In this document: positions 7,490 through 15,266 of the stretch, one piece after another
Layout of the letters: the number at the start of each line of letters is the position of its first letter
Position numbering within the stretch: position 1 is the first letter of the stretch
From: Streptomyces sp. MBT53
GTDB taxonomy: Bacteria; Actinomycetota; Actinomycetes; Streptomycetales; Streptomycetaceae
NCBI RefSeq assembly: GCF_016654115.1
Contig: NZ_JAEQAZ010000088.1
Coordinates: 1 to 35,476, forward strand
Reading direction: 5' to 3'
Length of the DNA: 35,476 nt
The notes under the pieces: model-generated
What the model saw: the letters and a program-made list of their open reading frames with translations, nothing else
What the model was told of the DNA's origin: nothing
Databases searched by the model: none
Program-made: the position numbers and the translations under genes

Positions 7490-8932
7490 ATGGGTGTTTC
7501 GATGACGGACGTGATCGTGGTCGGCGGCGGACCGACCGGCTTGATGCTGGCCTGCGAATTGCGGCTGCACGGCGTGCGCGTGGTCGTTCTGGAGAAGTTG
7601 ACCGAGCCGACCGGGGAGTCCCGCGGGCAGGGGCTGCACGCGCGCAGTGTCGAGATCATGGACCAGCGTGGTCTGCTCGACCGGTTTCTCGCGGTGAGTG
7701 AGAAGTTCTCGGTCGGTGGTCTCTTCGGCGGCATCGTCAAGCCCTGGCCGGACCGGTTGGACACGGGGCACCCCTATGGCGTCGCCACTCCGCAGCCGGT
7801 CACCGAGCGGCTGCTCGGCGAGCGTGCCGTCGAACTCGGTGCCGAGATCCGGCGCGGCCGCGAAGTCGTCGGGCTGAGCCAGGACGCGGCCGGGGTGACC
7901 GCCGAGTTGGCGGACGGCACGCGGCTGCGCTCGCGCTACCTCGTCGGGTGCGACGGTGGCCGCAGCGTGGTGCGCAAGTCGCTCGGCGTCGGCTTCCCCG
8001 GGGAGCCCGCCACGGTCGAGACGCTGCTGGGCGAGATGGCGGTGACCGAGGATCCGGCCACGATCGCCGCCGTCGTCGAGGATGTCCGCAGGACCCAACT
8101 GCGGTTCGGCCTCAGCCCCGGCGAGAACGGCACGTACCGCGTCGTGGTGCCCGCGGACGGCGTGGCCGAGGACCGTGCGACACCGCCGACCCTGGACGAC
8201 TTCAAGCGGCAGCTGCGGGCCGTCGCGGGCACCGACTTCGGCGTCCACTCGCCGCGCTGGCTGTCCCGGTTCGGCGACGCCACTCGGCAGGCCGAGCGCT
8301 ACCGGGTCGACCGGGTGCTGCTGGCCGGCGACGCGGCGCACATCCATCCGCCGACCGGCGGCCAGGGGCTCAACCTCGGTGTGCAGGACGCGTTCAACCT
8401 CGGCTGGAAACTGGCCGCCGCGGTCAACGGGTGGGCTCCGGAAGGGCTGTTGGACAGTTACCACGTCGAACGGCATCCGGTGGGCGCCCGCGTTCTCGAC
8501 AACACGCGCGCGCAGATCACGCTCCTGGGGACCGATCCGGGTGCGACCGCGCTACGGGAGTTGTTCTCCACGCTGATGGACTTCGAGGAGGTGAACCGGT
8601 ACGTGACCGAGATGATCACCGCGGTCGGCATCCGCTACGACTTCGGCGACGACCATGAACTCGTCGGCCGGCGGATGCGGGACGTGAAGTTGACGCAAGG
8701 GCACCTCTACGGGCTGATGCACGGCGGCCGGGGGCTGCTGCTCGACCTGACCGGCAAACTCTCGGTGGCCGGGTGGACGGATCGCGTCGACCACGTCGTC
8801 GATGTCGGCGAGGAAGCCGAACTGGACGTACCCGCCGCGCTCCTGCGGCCGGACGGTCATGTGGCCTGGGTCGGTGACGATCAGCAGGAACTGCTCGGTC
8901 GGCTGCCCAAGTGGTTCGGTCCCGCGCGCTGA
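7490..8932 (+). CDS. rox: FAD-dependent rifamycin monooxygenase-like enzyme (Rox/RIFMO family)
   Basis: A 480-residue class A flavin monooxygenase. The FAD-binding Rossmann motif is VVGGGPTGLMLACEL (10-24), the DG motif is GCDGGRSVVRK (153-163), and the GD motif is GDAAHIHPPTGGQG (280-293). A C-terminal thioredoxin-like region ends LPKWFGPAR. Segments such as GLHARSVEIMDQRGLLDRF and FGVHSPRWLSRFGDATRQAERYR are, from memory, close to rifamycin monooxygenases of Streptomyces and Nocardia. Those enzymes use NAD(P)H and O2 to hydroxylate the rifamycin naphthyl ring and open the ansa macrolactam, inactivating the drug. The RAE upstream supports this over a general phenol hydroxylase. Start may be ATG 7490 (GGAAGG 12 bases upstream) or ATG 7502; both keep the FAD motif. 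The enzyme type is sure; substrate is inference from similarity and the RAE. Confidence 0.85.
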   Translation: MGVSMTDVIVVGGGPTGLMLACELRLHGVRVVVLEKLTEPTGESRGQGLHARSVEIMDQRGLLDRFLAVSEKFSVGGLFGGIVKPWPDRLDTGHPYGVATPQPVTERLLGERAVELGAEIRRGREVVGLSQDAAGVTAELADGTRLRSRYLVGCDGGRSVVRKSLGVGFPGEPATVETLLGEMAVTEDPATIAAVVEDVRRTQLRFGLSPGENGTYRVVVPADGVAEDRATPPTLDDFKRQLRAVAGTDFGVHSPRWLSRFGDATRQAERYRVDRVLLAGDAAHIHPPTGGQGLNLGVQDAFNLGWKLAAAVNGWAPEGLLDSYHVERHPVGARVLDNTRAQITLLGTDPGATALRELFSTLMDFEEVNRYVTEMITAVGIRYDFGDDHELVGRRMRDVKLTQGHLYGLMHGGRGLLLDLTGKLSVAGWTDRVDHVVDVGEEAELDVPAALLRPDGHVAWVGDDQQELLGRLPKWFGPAR

Positions 8933-9002
8933 GTGCGGCCTTCGAACCCTCGCCTGCCCGACGAGCGGCCGACACCCTGGATTCATCCGACCGTCGACCG
9001 TG

Positions 9003-9018
9003 GGTCCTCATGAGGACC
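9003..9018. promoter_or_regulatory. 16-bp perfect palindrome, candidate operator
   Basis: GGTCCTCATGAGGACC is a perfect 16-bp palindrome in the 127-base gap between the monooxygenase and the phytase-like gene, 41 bases before the latter's start. Its position suits a dimeric repressor or activator site for that gene. No cognate regulator is adjacent. Confidence 0.4.
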
Positions 9019-9059
9019 AACTCTGGCCGCTGTCAACGAATTTGCCCTCAGGAGGCCAG

Positions 9060-10406
9060 ATGTCCCCGCATGCCCCCGCCAGGCGCCGCGTCCGTCGTCC
9101 CGTCGTGGCGGGCGTTCCGCTCGCCGTGGCGGTCGCCCTCATGGCGGCCGGTACGGCCTCCGGAGCCCCATCCGGGAGCGGGGCCGCCCATGTCACCCGC
9201 ACGGCGACACTGGGCGACATCCCGCTCGGCGCGTTCAGCAACGCGCTGCTGCCCGGGTCGGTGGACAACGACCGGGGAGTGGACCTCGGCGGCATCGGCA
9301 GCGACATCTACCCGGCCGGCCGCAAGGGCGAGTACTGGACGATCACCGACCGCGGGCCCAACGGCCAGATCAAGGTGAGCGGGACGAAGCGCCGCACGTT
9401 CCCGGTGCCCGGTTTCGACCCGGCGATCGTGAAGATCCGTGTCTCCGGGGACACGATCAAGGTTCTGGACGCCATCCCGATCACCACGTCCTCCGGGAAG
9501 GGCGTCACGGGGCTGTCGAACCAGCAGGGGCGCGACGAGGCGCCGTACTCCTACAACGCGCAGACGCCCCTGTCGTACAACCCGAACGGGCTGGACACGG
9601 AGGGCATCGTGCGGGCCGCAGACAATTCGTTTTGGCTTGTCGACGAGTACGGCCCCTCCCTGGTGCATGTCTCCGCGCGCGGGAAGGTGCTCACGCGGTA
9701 CGTGCCCAAGGGGCTGCGTCTGACCGGGGCCGACTACCCGGTGGTGGAGGCGCTGCCCGCCGTCCTGTTGCACCGGAAGATCAACCGCGGCTTCGAGGGA
9801 CTCGCCCAACTGCCCGGCGGCGACCTGGTGATGGCCCTGCAGAGCCCGCTGTCGCTGCCGGACGGGAACGCCGGGGACGCGTCGCTCAACACCCGTCTGC
9901 TGCGCTTCTCCACGAAGAAGAAGGCGGTCACGGCGGAGTACGCGTACCGCTTCGACCCGGTGAACGTGGTCGACCCCAGTGAGGACGACACCTCCGAACT
10001 CAAGATCTCCTCGGTGGTCGCCGTGGGCGACGACCGGCTCCTGGTCGAGGAGCGCACCGACAAGGCGGCCCGGCTCCAACTCGTGAAGCTGGAGCGGAAG
10101 TCGAACATCCTGGGCGGTCGCTACGACGACGACACGACGTCCCCGTCGCTGGAGCAGCTCGACGACCCCGCCGGCGCGGGTGTCCCGGTGCTGGCCAAGA
10201 AGCTGGTCGTGGACCTGGGGACCGTCTCCGGGGTGCCCCTGAAGATCGAGGGCATCGCGCGCGTGGATCACGACACGCTCGCCCTGATCAATGACAACGA
10301 CTTCGGGATGACGGACGGCGCGGGCGCGTTCGACGCACAGGGGCGACTGGTCGACAGCGGTATCGAGACGACCCTGGTGTACCTGAAGCTCCCCCACGGC
10401 ATCTAG
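9060..10406 (+). CDS. secreted esterase-like/phytase-like beta-propeller protein
   Basis: A 448-residue exported protein. The ATG at 9060 has AGGAGG 4 bases upstream; a longer frame extends upstream into the monooxygenase and is not coding. Residues 1-37 form a signal peptide (RRRVRRP, hydrophobic VAGVPLAVAVALMAAGTASG, cleavage near GAP). The mature part carries features of the 'esterase-like activity of phytase' family (PF13449): GGIGSDIYPAGRKGEYWTITDRGPN, NGLDTEGIVRAADNSFWLVDEYGPSL, NRGFEGLAQLPGGDLVMALQSPL and LKIEGIARVDHDTLALINDNDFG, repeated blades with acidic metal-binding turns. Members are predicted phosphatases or phosphodiesterases; activity here is unproven. It is probably released outside the membrane. 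It converges with the next gene, stops 22 bases apart. Confidence 0.8.
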   Translation: MSPHAPARRRVRRPVVAGVPLAVAVALMAAGTASGAPSGSGAAHVTRTATLGDIPLGAFSNALLPGSVDNDRGVDLGGIGSDIYPAGRKGEYWTITDRGPNGQIKVSGTKRRTFPVPGFDPAIVKIRVSGDTIKVLDAIPITTSSGKGVTGLSNQQGRDEAPYSYNAQTPLSYNPNGLDTEGIVRAADNSFWLVDEYGPSLVHVSARGKVLTRYVPKGLRLTGADYPVVEALPAVLLHRKINRGFEGLAQLPGGDLVMALQSPLSLPDGNAGDASLNTRLLRFSTKKKAVTAEYAYRFDPVNVVDPSEDDTSELKISSVVAVGDDRLLVEERTDKAARLQLVKLERKSNILGGRYDDDTTSPSLEQLDDPAGAGVPVLAKKLVVDLGTVSGVPLKIEGIARVDHDTLALINDNDFGMTDGAGAFDAQGRLVDSGIETTLVYLKLPHGI

Positions 10407-10428
10407 GACGCGCCGGCTCCTGAGGGAA

Positions 10429-10848
10429 CTAGCCGAGCAGGGACGGGAGCAGCGACTGGATGTCGCTCGGGATCTCGCTCGGCAGTTCCGAGGGGAGTTT
10501 CGAGGGAAGCGCCGTCGGGAGCTTGGTCGGCAGGCTGGTGGGGAGTTTCGTCGGGAGGCTCAGGGACGGGCTCTTGCTCGAACTGCTCTCCGCCGGCTGC
10601 TTCTTGTCCGGTGAGTCGTGTCCCCCGAAGACCATCAGCGCGACGGCGACGACGGCCCCGACCGCGACGATCACGGTGAGCAGGACGAACAGGGGTCGGG
10701 GGCGCCTGCGGGGCGGCGGTTCGTAGTCTCCGTAGCCCCCTCCCGATCCGTGCCCGAAGTCCCCGGGAGGTGGTCCGAAGCCGCCTCCTTGAGGCGGGGT
10801 GGCGTCCGGTGGCCCGGGCGGTCGAGGCGGTACGGGCGGCATGGCCAT
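10429..10848 (-). CDS. proline-rich single-span membrane protein with LPT/LPS repeats
   Basis: A 139-residue protein. A Pro/Gly-rich cytoplasmic N-terminus (1-45) is followed by basic RRRPRP, one membrane helix (about 53-73, LFVLLTVIVAVGAVVAVALMVFG) and an outer region. That region is Ser/Lys-rich and then a run of LPTK-LPTS-LPTK-LPTA-LPSK-LPSE-LPSE units, four residues each, ending in LLPSLLG. The DNA shows matching imperfect 12-base repeats around 10470-10560. No enzymatic motif is present. Such proteins are common in actinobacteria as uncharacterised envelope proteins; the periodic tail may be a helical or extended spacer. No good ribosome site precedes ATG 10848, and ATG 10842 is an alternative. 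Confidence 0.65.
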   Translation of the reverse strand: MAMPPVPPRPPGPPDATPPQGGGFGPPPGDFGHGSGGGYGDYEPPPRRRPRPLFVLLTVIVAVGAVVAVALMVFGGHDSPDKKQPAESSSSKSPSLSLPTKLPTSLPTKLPTALPSKLPSELPSEIPSDIQSLLPSLLG

Positions 10849-10881
10849 ACCGTCAAGAGTCGCGGCGCAGAGGTCATGACG

Positions 10882-10955
10882 CGACCCCCGCGCGGTGGTT
10901 GATACGGACTCATGCCATGGATCGCATGATTCCGGAGCAATCCGCGCGGGGGTCG
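10882..10955. repeat. 14-bp perfect inverted repeat with 46-bp spacer
   Basis: CGACCCCCGCGCGG (10882-10895) is exactly complementary to CCGCGCGGGGGTCG (10942-10955). It sits in the 188-base gap between the end of xylA and the start of the proline-rich protein gene. The spacer contains CATG repeats around CCATGG. It may fold as a large stem or be a paired binding site; see findings. Confidence 0.5.
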
Positions 10956-11018
10956 GTCACAAAGAGAGCCTCACGAAAGCCGAGGGCTACCGAGCGAAAA
11001 CCGGCGGGCTCGTGAGTG

Positions 11019-11032
11019 ACGCACGCGTGCGT
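11019..11032 (-). terminator. palindrome after xylA, possible terminator
   Basis: ACGCACGCGTGCGT is a perfect 14-bp palindrome 4 bases past the xylA stop. It can form a short GC-rich hairpin in the xylA transcript. There is no T-run, which is usual in Streptomyces. Confidence 0.35.
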
Positions 11033-11036
11033 GCCG

Positions 11037-12203
11037 TCAGCCGCGCGCTCCCAGGAGGTGGTCCATGGCGAGCTGGTCGAGCTGCTCGAAGGCCATCCCG
11101 CGCTGGGCGGCGGCCTCCACGTCGAAGTCCTCGAACGCCGAGCGGTCCGCGAGCAGCGCCTTGAGGCCGTCCGCCGCGGTCTGCTGCGCCAGTTCGTCCA
11201 GACGCGAGGCACGCAGCGCCTCCTGGACCACCGGGTCGGCGCGGAACGCGGCCGAACGCTCCTTCAGGATCAGGTAGTTGCGCATGCAGCCGGCCGCGGA
11301 CGCCCACACGCCGTCGAGGTCCTCGGTGCGCGGCGGCTTGAAGTCGAAGTGCTTCGGGCCGGCGTAACCGGCGCTCTCCAGGAGGTCGACCAGCCAGAAG
11401 GCGGCACGAAGGTCGCCGTTGCCGAAGCGCAGGTCCTGGTCGTACTTGATGCCGGACTGGCCGTTGAGGTCGATGTGGAAGAGCTTGCCCGCCCACAGGG
11501 CCTGGGCGATGCCGTGCGGGAAGTTGAGCCCGGCCATCTGCTCGTGACCGACCTCGGGGTTGACGCCGTAGAGCTCCGGGCGCTCCAGGCGCTCGATGAA
11601 CGCCAGGGCGTGGCCGACGGTGGGGAGCAGGATGTCGCCGCGGGGCTCGTTCGGCTTGGGCTCGATCGCGAACTTGATGCTGTAGCCCTGGTCGGTGACG
11701 TACTCGCCGAGGAGGTCGAAGGCCTCCTTCATGCGGTCGAGTGCGACGCGCACGTCCTTGGCGGCGCCGGACTCGGCGCCCTCGCGGCCGCCCCAGGCGA
11801 CGTAGGTCTCGGCGCCCAGCTCGACCGCCAGGTCGATGTTGCGGATCGTCTTGCGCAGGGCGTAGCGGCGCACGTCGCGGTCGTTCGCGGTGAACGCGCC
11901 GTCCTTGAAGACGGGGTGCGTGAAGAGGTTGGTGGTCGCCATCGGCACCTTCATGCCGGTCGCGTCGAGGGCCTCGCGGAAACGCTTGATGTGCGCCTCG
12001 CGCTCGGTGTCCGAGGACCCGAAGGGGATCAGGTCGTCGTCGTGGAAGGTCACACCGTGGGCGCCGAGCTCGGACAGGCGCTGCACCGTCTCGACGGGGT
12101 CGAGGGCGCGGCGGGTGGCGTCGCCGAACGGGTCCCTTCCCTGCCAGCCGACGGTCCACAGGCCGAAGGTGAACCTGTCCTCGGGGGTGGGCTGGTAGTT
12201 CAT
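11037..12203 (-). CDS. xylA: xylose isomerase
   Basis: A 388-residue cytoplasmic TIM-barrel enzyme that converts D-xylose to D-xylulose (and D-glucose to D-fructose). The length and start MNYQPTPEDRFTFGLWTVGW match the class I Streptomyces enzymes. All expected residues are at the usual numbers: catalytic His54 and Asp57 (FHDDDL), metal ligands Glu181, Lys183, Glu217, His220, Asp245, Asp255, Asp257 and Asp287. AAGGAG lies 7 bases before the ATG at 12203. It diverges from xylB, with 132 bases between the two starts that hold two candidate operators, so the pair is probably co-regulated by the ROK protein encoded after xylB. Identification is certain. Confidence 0.98.
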   Translation of the reverse strand: MNYQPTPEDRFTFGLWTVGWQGRDPFGDATRRALDPVETVQRLSELGAHGVTFHDDDLIPFGSSDTEREAHIKRFREALDATGMKVPMATTNLFTHPVFKDGAFTANDRDVRRYALRKTIRNIDLAVELGAETYVAWGGREGAESGAAKDVRVALDRMKEAFDLLGEYVTDQGYSIKFAIEPKPNEPRGDILLPTVGHALAFIERLERPELYGVNPEVGHEQMAGLNFPHGIAQALWAGKLFHIDLNGQSGIKYDQDLRFGNGDLRAAFWLVDLLESAGYAGPKHFDFKPPRTEDLDGVWASAAGCMRNYLILKERSAAFRADPVVQEALRASRLDELAQQTAADGLKALLADRSAFEDFDVEAAAQRGMAFEQLDQLAMDHLLGARG

Positions 12204-12250
12204 GACGCGGCTCCTTGTTGCTTCGCTCCGACTATTTCGTCATGGCGGTT

Positions 12251-12262
12251 TACAAATTAGTA
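12251..12262. promoter_or_regulatory. AT-rich imperfect palindrome between xylA and xylB
   Basis: TACAAATTAGTA is palindromic at 10 of 12 positions (TAC..AATT..GTA) and stands out as AT-rich in this G+C-rich genome. It lies midway between the divergent xylA and xylB starts, where a ROK-family operator would be expected. Binding is inference. Confidence 0.45.
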
Positions 12263-12288
12263 TGCCGGAGCGTCTCTGGGAAGGGACA

Positions 12289-12312
12289 ATGTGTCTCCGG
12301 GCGGAGACACAT
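12289..12312. promoter_or_regulatory. 10-bp-arm inverted repeat just upstream of xylB
   Basis: ATGTGTCTCC (12289-12298) and GGAGACACAT (12303-12312) are perfect complements around GGGC. The element ends 23 bases before the xylB start. It could be an operator or, if transcribed, a stable leader hairpin with a 4-base loop upstream of the GGGAG ribosome site. Confidence 0.55.
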
Positions 12313-12335
12313 GCCGCACACAAGGGAGAAACCCG

Positions 12336-13781
12336 ATGTCAGCAGCCGAGGGTCCGCTCGTCGTCGGCGTGGATTCGTCCACGCAGTCCACCAAGGCACT
12401 GGTCGTCGACGTGTCCACCGGCCAGATCGTCGCGAGTGGCCAGGCGCCGCACACCGTCTCCTCGGGGGCGGGCCGGGAGAGTGACCCCCGGCAGTGGTGG
12501 GACGCCCTGCGCGAGGCCCTGCGCCAGTGCGGGGACGCGGCCCACGAAGCGGCGGCCGTGTCGATCGGCGGCCAGCAGCACGGCCTGGTCACCCTGGACG
12601 CGCAGGGCGCGCCGGTGCGCCCGGCCATGCTCTGGAACGACGTACGGTCGGCACCGCAGGCCACCCGTCTGATCGAGGAACTGGGCGGTCCCAAGGCCTG
12701 GGCGGAGCGCACCGGCAGCGTGCCCGGAGCTTCCTTCACGGTCACCAAGTGGGCCTGGCTCGCCGAGCACGAGCCGGAGTCGGTGCGGGCCACGGCAGCT
12801 GTACGGCTCCCCCACGACTACCTCACCGAACGGCTCACCGGCCAGGGCACCACCGACCGCGGCGACGCCTCCGGCACGGGCTGGTGGGCGTCAGGGACCG
12901 AGTCGTACGACGAGGAGATCCTCCGGCACGTCGGGCTCGACCCGGCGCTGCTGCCCCGGGTGGTGCGACCGGGCGAGGTGGCCGGCACGGTGCGCGACTG
13001 CCACGACCTGCCGTTCTCCAAGGGCACTCTCGTCGCGCCCGGAACCGGCGACAACGCGGCCGCCGCACTGGGCCTCGGACTGCGCCCCGGCGCGCCCGTG
13101 CTCAGCCTCGGCACCTCGGGCACGGTGTACGCGGTGTCGAAGCACCGCCCCGCCGACCCGTCCGGCACGGTCGCGGGCTTCGCCGACGCGCACGGCGACT
13201 GGCTGCCGCTGGCCTGCACCCTGAACTGCACCCTCGCCGTCGACCGGATCGCGGCCCTGCTCGGCCTGGACCGGAATGCCGTGGAACCCGGCACGTCGGT
13301 CACCCTGCTGCCCTACCTGGACGGCGAGCGCACGCCGAACCTCCCCAACGCCTCGGGCCTCCTGCACGGCCTGCGCCACGACACCACCGGCGGCCAGCTC
13401 CTCCAGGCCGCCTACGACGGTGCCGTACACGCGCTGCTCGGCGCGCTCGACCTGGTCCTCGACGAGGACGCGGACCGCACCACCCCGCTGCTGCTGATCG
13501 GCGGGGGCGCGCGGGGCACGGCCTGGCAGGAGACGGTACGGCGGCTGTCGGGGCGTCCGGTCCAGGTGCCCGAGGCGAAGGAGCTGGTCGCGCTCGGCGC
13601 CGCCGCCCAGGCCGCGGGCCTGCTGACCGGCGAGGACCCGGCCGCGGTGGCCCGCCGTTGGAACACGGCCGCCGGGCCGGTGCTGGACGCCGTGGAGCGG
13701 GACGAGGCGACCTTCGCCAGGATCTCCGGGGTACTCTCCGACGCGGCTCCGCTGCTCGAACGCGACCCGAGCGGCCGTTGA
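12336..13781 (+). CDS. xylB: xylulokinase
   Basis: A 481-residue FGGY-family sugar kinase that phosphorylates D-xylulose with ATP to D-xylulose 5-phosphate. Visible are the N-terminal phosphate loop VVGVDSSTQSTKALVVD (about 9-25), the substrate segment SIGGQQHGLVTLD, the catalytic-base region PGTGDNAAAALGLG, GTSGTVYAVS, and the C-terminal ATP-binding GGGARGTAWQETVRRLSGRPV. ATG 12336 is chosen for its GGGAG site 7 bases upstream; an in-frame upstream GTG lies inside the inverted repeat and is rejected. The stop overlaps an alternative TTG start of the ROK gene, so the two genes form an operon facing away from xylA. Confidence 0.95.
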   Translation: MSAAEGPLVVGVDSSTQSTKALVVDVSTGQIVASGQAPHTVSSGAGRESDPRQWWDALREALRQCGDAAHEAAAVSIGGQQHGLVTLDAQGAPVRPAMLWNDVRSAPQATRLIEELGGPKAWAERTGSVPGASFTVTKWAWLAEHEPESVRATAAVRLPHDYLTERLTGQGTTDRGDASGTGWWASGTESYDEEILRHVGLDPALLPRVVRPGEVAGTVRDCHDLPFSKGTLVAPGTGDNAAAALGLGLRPGAPVLSLGTSGTVYAVSKHRPADPSGTVAGFADAHGDWLPLACTLNCTLAVDRIAALLGLDRNAVEPGTSVTLLPYLDGERTPNLPNASGLLHGLRHDTTGGQLLQAAYDGAVHALLGALDLVLDEDADRTTPLLLIGGGARGTAWQETVRRLSGRPVQVPEAKELVALGAAAQAAGLLTGEDPAAVARRWNTAAGPVLDAVERDEATFARISGVLSDAAPLLERDPSGR

Positions 13782-13822
13782 CGGACACGGTCGAGGACTA
13801 CCGATCGAGGACTGAGGGAGGC

Positions 13823-15079
13823 ATGACCGCACCGCTGCACGAGGCGCACCCAGCCGGGCCCGGGCGTGCCCTGCCCGACACCCAGCAGGGCATGCGCCGC
13901 CGCAACCTCGCCCGGGTGATGCACACGGTGAGCGCCGAGGGTCCGCTCTCCCGTGCGGCCGTCGCCTCGCGCATCGGGCTGACCCGTGCGGCGGTGTCGA
14001 CCCTGGTGGACGAGCTGATCCGGTCGGGCCTCCTCGAAGAACTGGGCCCCGAGCGCCCCGGCCGGGTGGGGCGCCCCGGATCGGCGCTCGCCGTCAGCGG
14101 GCGCGGTCCGGCAGGGATCGGCGCGGAGATCGGGGTCGACCATCTCGCCGTCTGCGCCGTCGACCTGCGCGGCGAGATACGGGCCCGGGCGGTGCGGCAC
14201 GGTGTGAACCGCGGCCGCTCCCCCGAACCGGTTCTCGCCGAACTCACCGCGCTGGTACGGCAGGTCGTCGCCGAGGCGGACGCGGAGGGCCTGTGGCCGG
14301 CCGGGCTCGCGGTCGCCGTGCCCGGTCTGGTGGCCCGCGACGGCCGTACGGTCGTCCGCGCCCCGAACCTCGACTGGCACGACACGGATCTCGGCGCCCT
14401 GCTGCCCGCCGAACTCCCGCCGACCGTGGACAACGAGGCCAACTTCGGCGGACTCGCCGAACTCTGGCTGGGCGAGACCACCCCGCGTGACTTCCTGCAT
14501 GTGTCGGCGGAGATCGGTATCGGCGCTGCGGTCGTCGTGGACGGCGGGCTGCTGCGCGGAACTCGGGGATTCGCGGGCGAGTTGGGGCATGTGCCGGTGC
14601 GTCCGGACGGGCCGGAGTGCGCGTGCGGCGGGCGCGGGTGTCTCGAACAGTACGCGGGCGAGGAGGCGGTGCTGCGCGCCGCCGGCCTTGAACCCGGCGG
14701 GGATCGGGTCGGTCTGCTGGCCACCCGCGCCGCCGACGGCGACGAGGCGGTACGACGTGCCCTGCACGACGCCGGCACAGCGCTCGGCATCGCGCTGACG
14801 GGCGCGGTCAACCTCCTCGATCCGCAGCTGGTGGTGCTGGGCGGCGCGCTGTCCGGGCTCGCGCCCTGGCTGCTGCCGTCGCTGGAGGCCGAGTTGGCGC
14901 GCCGCACGGCGGGCCCCGCCTGCCCGGTGTCGGTGTCGCGGCTGGGGCCCGAGGGTCCGCTGCTGGGCGCCGCGCACTCGGTGGTGCGGGCCGTGCTCGA
15001 CGACCCGGCGGCGGTGGCCGAACGGGCTGGGGCAACCGCGACCGGACGGGCTGTGGACATCGTGTCCGAACAGGCCTGA
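13823..15079 (+). CDS. ROK-family transcriptional regulator of the xylose genes
   Basis: A 418-residue regulator with an N-terminal winged helix-turn-helix (about 25-80: RRRNLARVMHTVSAEGPLSRAAVASRIGLTRAAVSTLVDELIRSGLL). The ROK sugar-kinase-like domain follows, with VDNEANFGGLAELWLGE, GFAGELGHVPV and the zinc/ROK signature CACGGRGCLEQYAG (about 271-284). The kinase-like part probably senses xylose or xylulose and the helix-turn-helix represses xylA/xylB, as XylR does elsewhere; ligand and sites are inference from context. The ATG at 13823 has GAGGGAGG unusually close. A TTG at 13778 overlapping the xylB stop would give 15 more residues and cannot be excluded. No terminator is evident after it. 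Confidence 0.85.
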   Translation: MTAPLHEAHPAGPGRALPDTQQGMRRRNLARVMHTVSAEGPLSRAAVASRIGLTRAAVSTLVDELIRSGLLEELGPERPGRVGRPGSALAVSGRGPAGIGAEIGVDHLAVCAVDLRGEIRARAVRHGVNRGRSPEPVLAELTALVRQVVAEADAEGLWPAGLAVAVPGLVARDGRTVVRAPNLDWHDTDLGALLPAELPPTVDNEANFGGLAELWLGETTPRDFLHVSAEIGIGAAVVVDGGLLRGTRGFAGELGHVPVRPDGPECACGGRGCLEQYAGEEAVLRAAGLEPGGDRVGLLATRAADGDEAVRRALHDAGTALGIALTGAVNLLDPQLVVLGGALSGLAPWLLPSLEAELARRTAGPACPVSVSRLGPEGPLLGAAHSVVRAVLDDPAAVAERAGATATGRAVDIVSEQA

Positions 15080-15266
15080 AACACAACGGACTTCACTCGG
15101 CCTTCGCTCGTTCGGGTGGCCGGGTTTTCCACAGCTCCGTCGTCGTCCACGGAAGCCCACCACGCCCTACTGCCCAACCCGCAAGCGCCGTACCGTGATT
15201 CACGCGAGGCGCAGCCGTCGTGACGTGAGAACGGCGGACAGGTGAGGGCGGACAGGGGGGATTCAC

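Noticed and set aside
8802..9059. N-terminal extension of the phytase-like protein into the monooxygenase gene
   Set aside because: The extension overlaps a well-supported gene and has no family sequence; AGGAGG and a signal peptide mark the start at 9060.
9048..10397. Minus-strand frame of 449 codons opposite the phytase-like gene
   Set aside because: Composition is Arg/His/Val/Gln-rich shadow sequence without a signal peptide or known motif; the plus strand has signal peptide and family blocks.
12291..12335. Upstream GTG start for xylB
   Set aside because: It falls within the inverted repeat and lacks a ribosome site, while ATG 12336 has GGGAG at proper distance and gives the family N-terminus.
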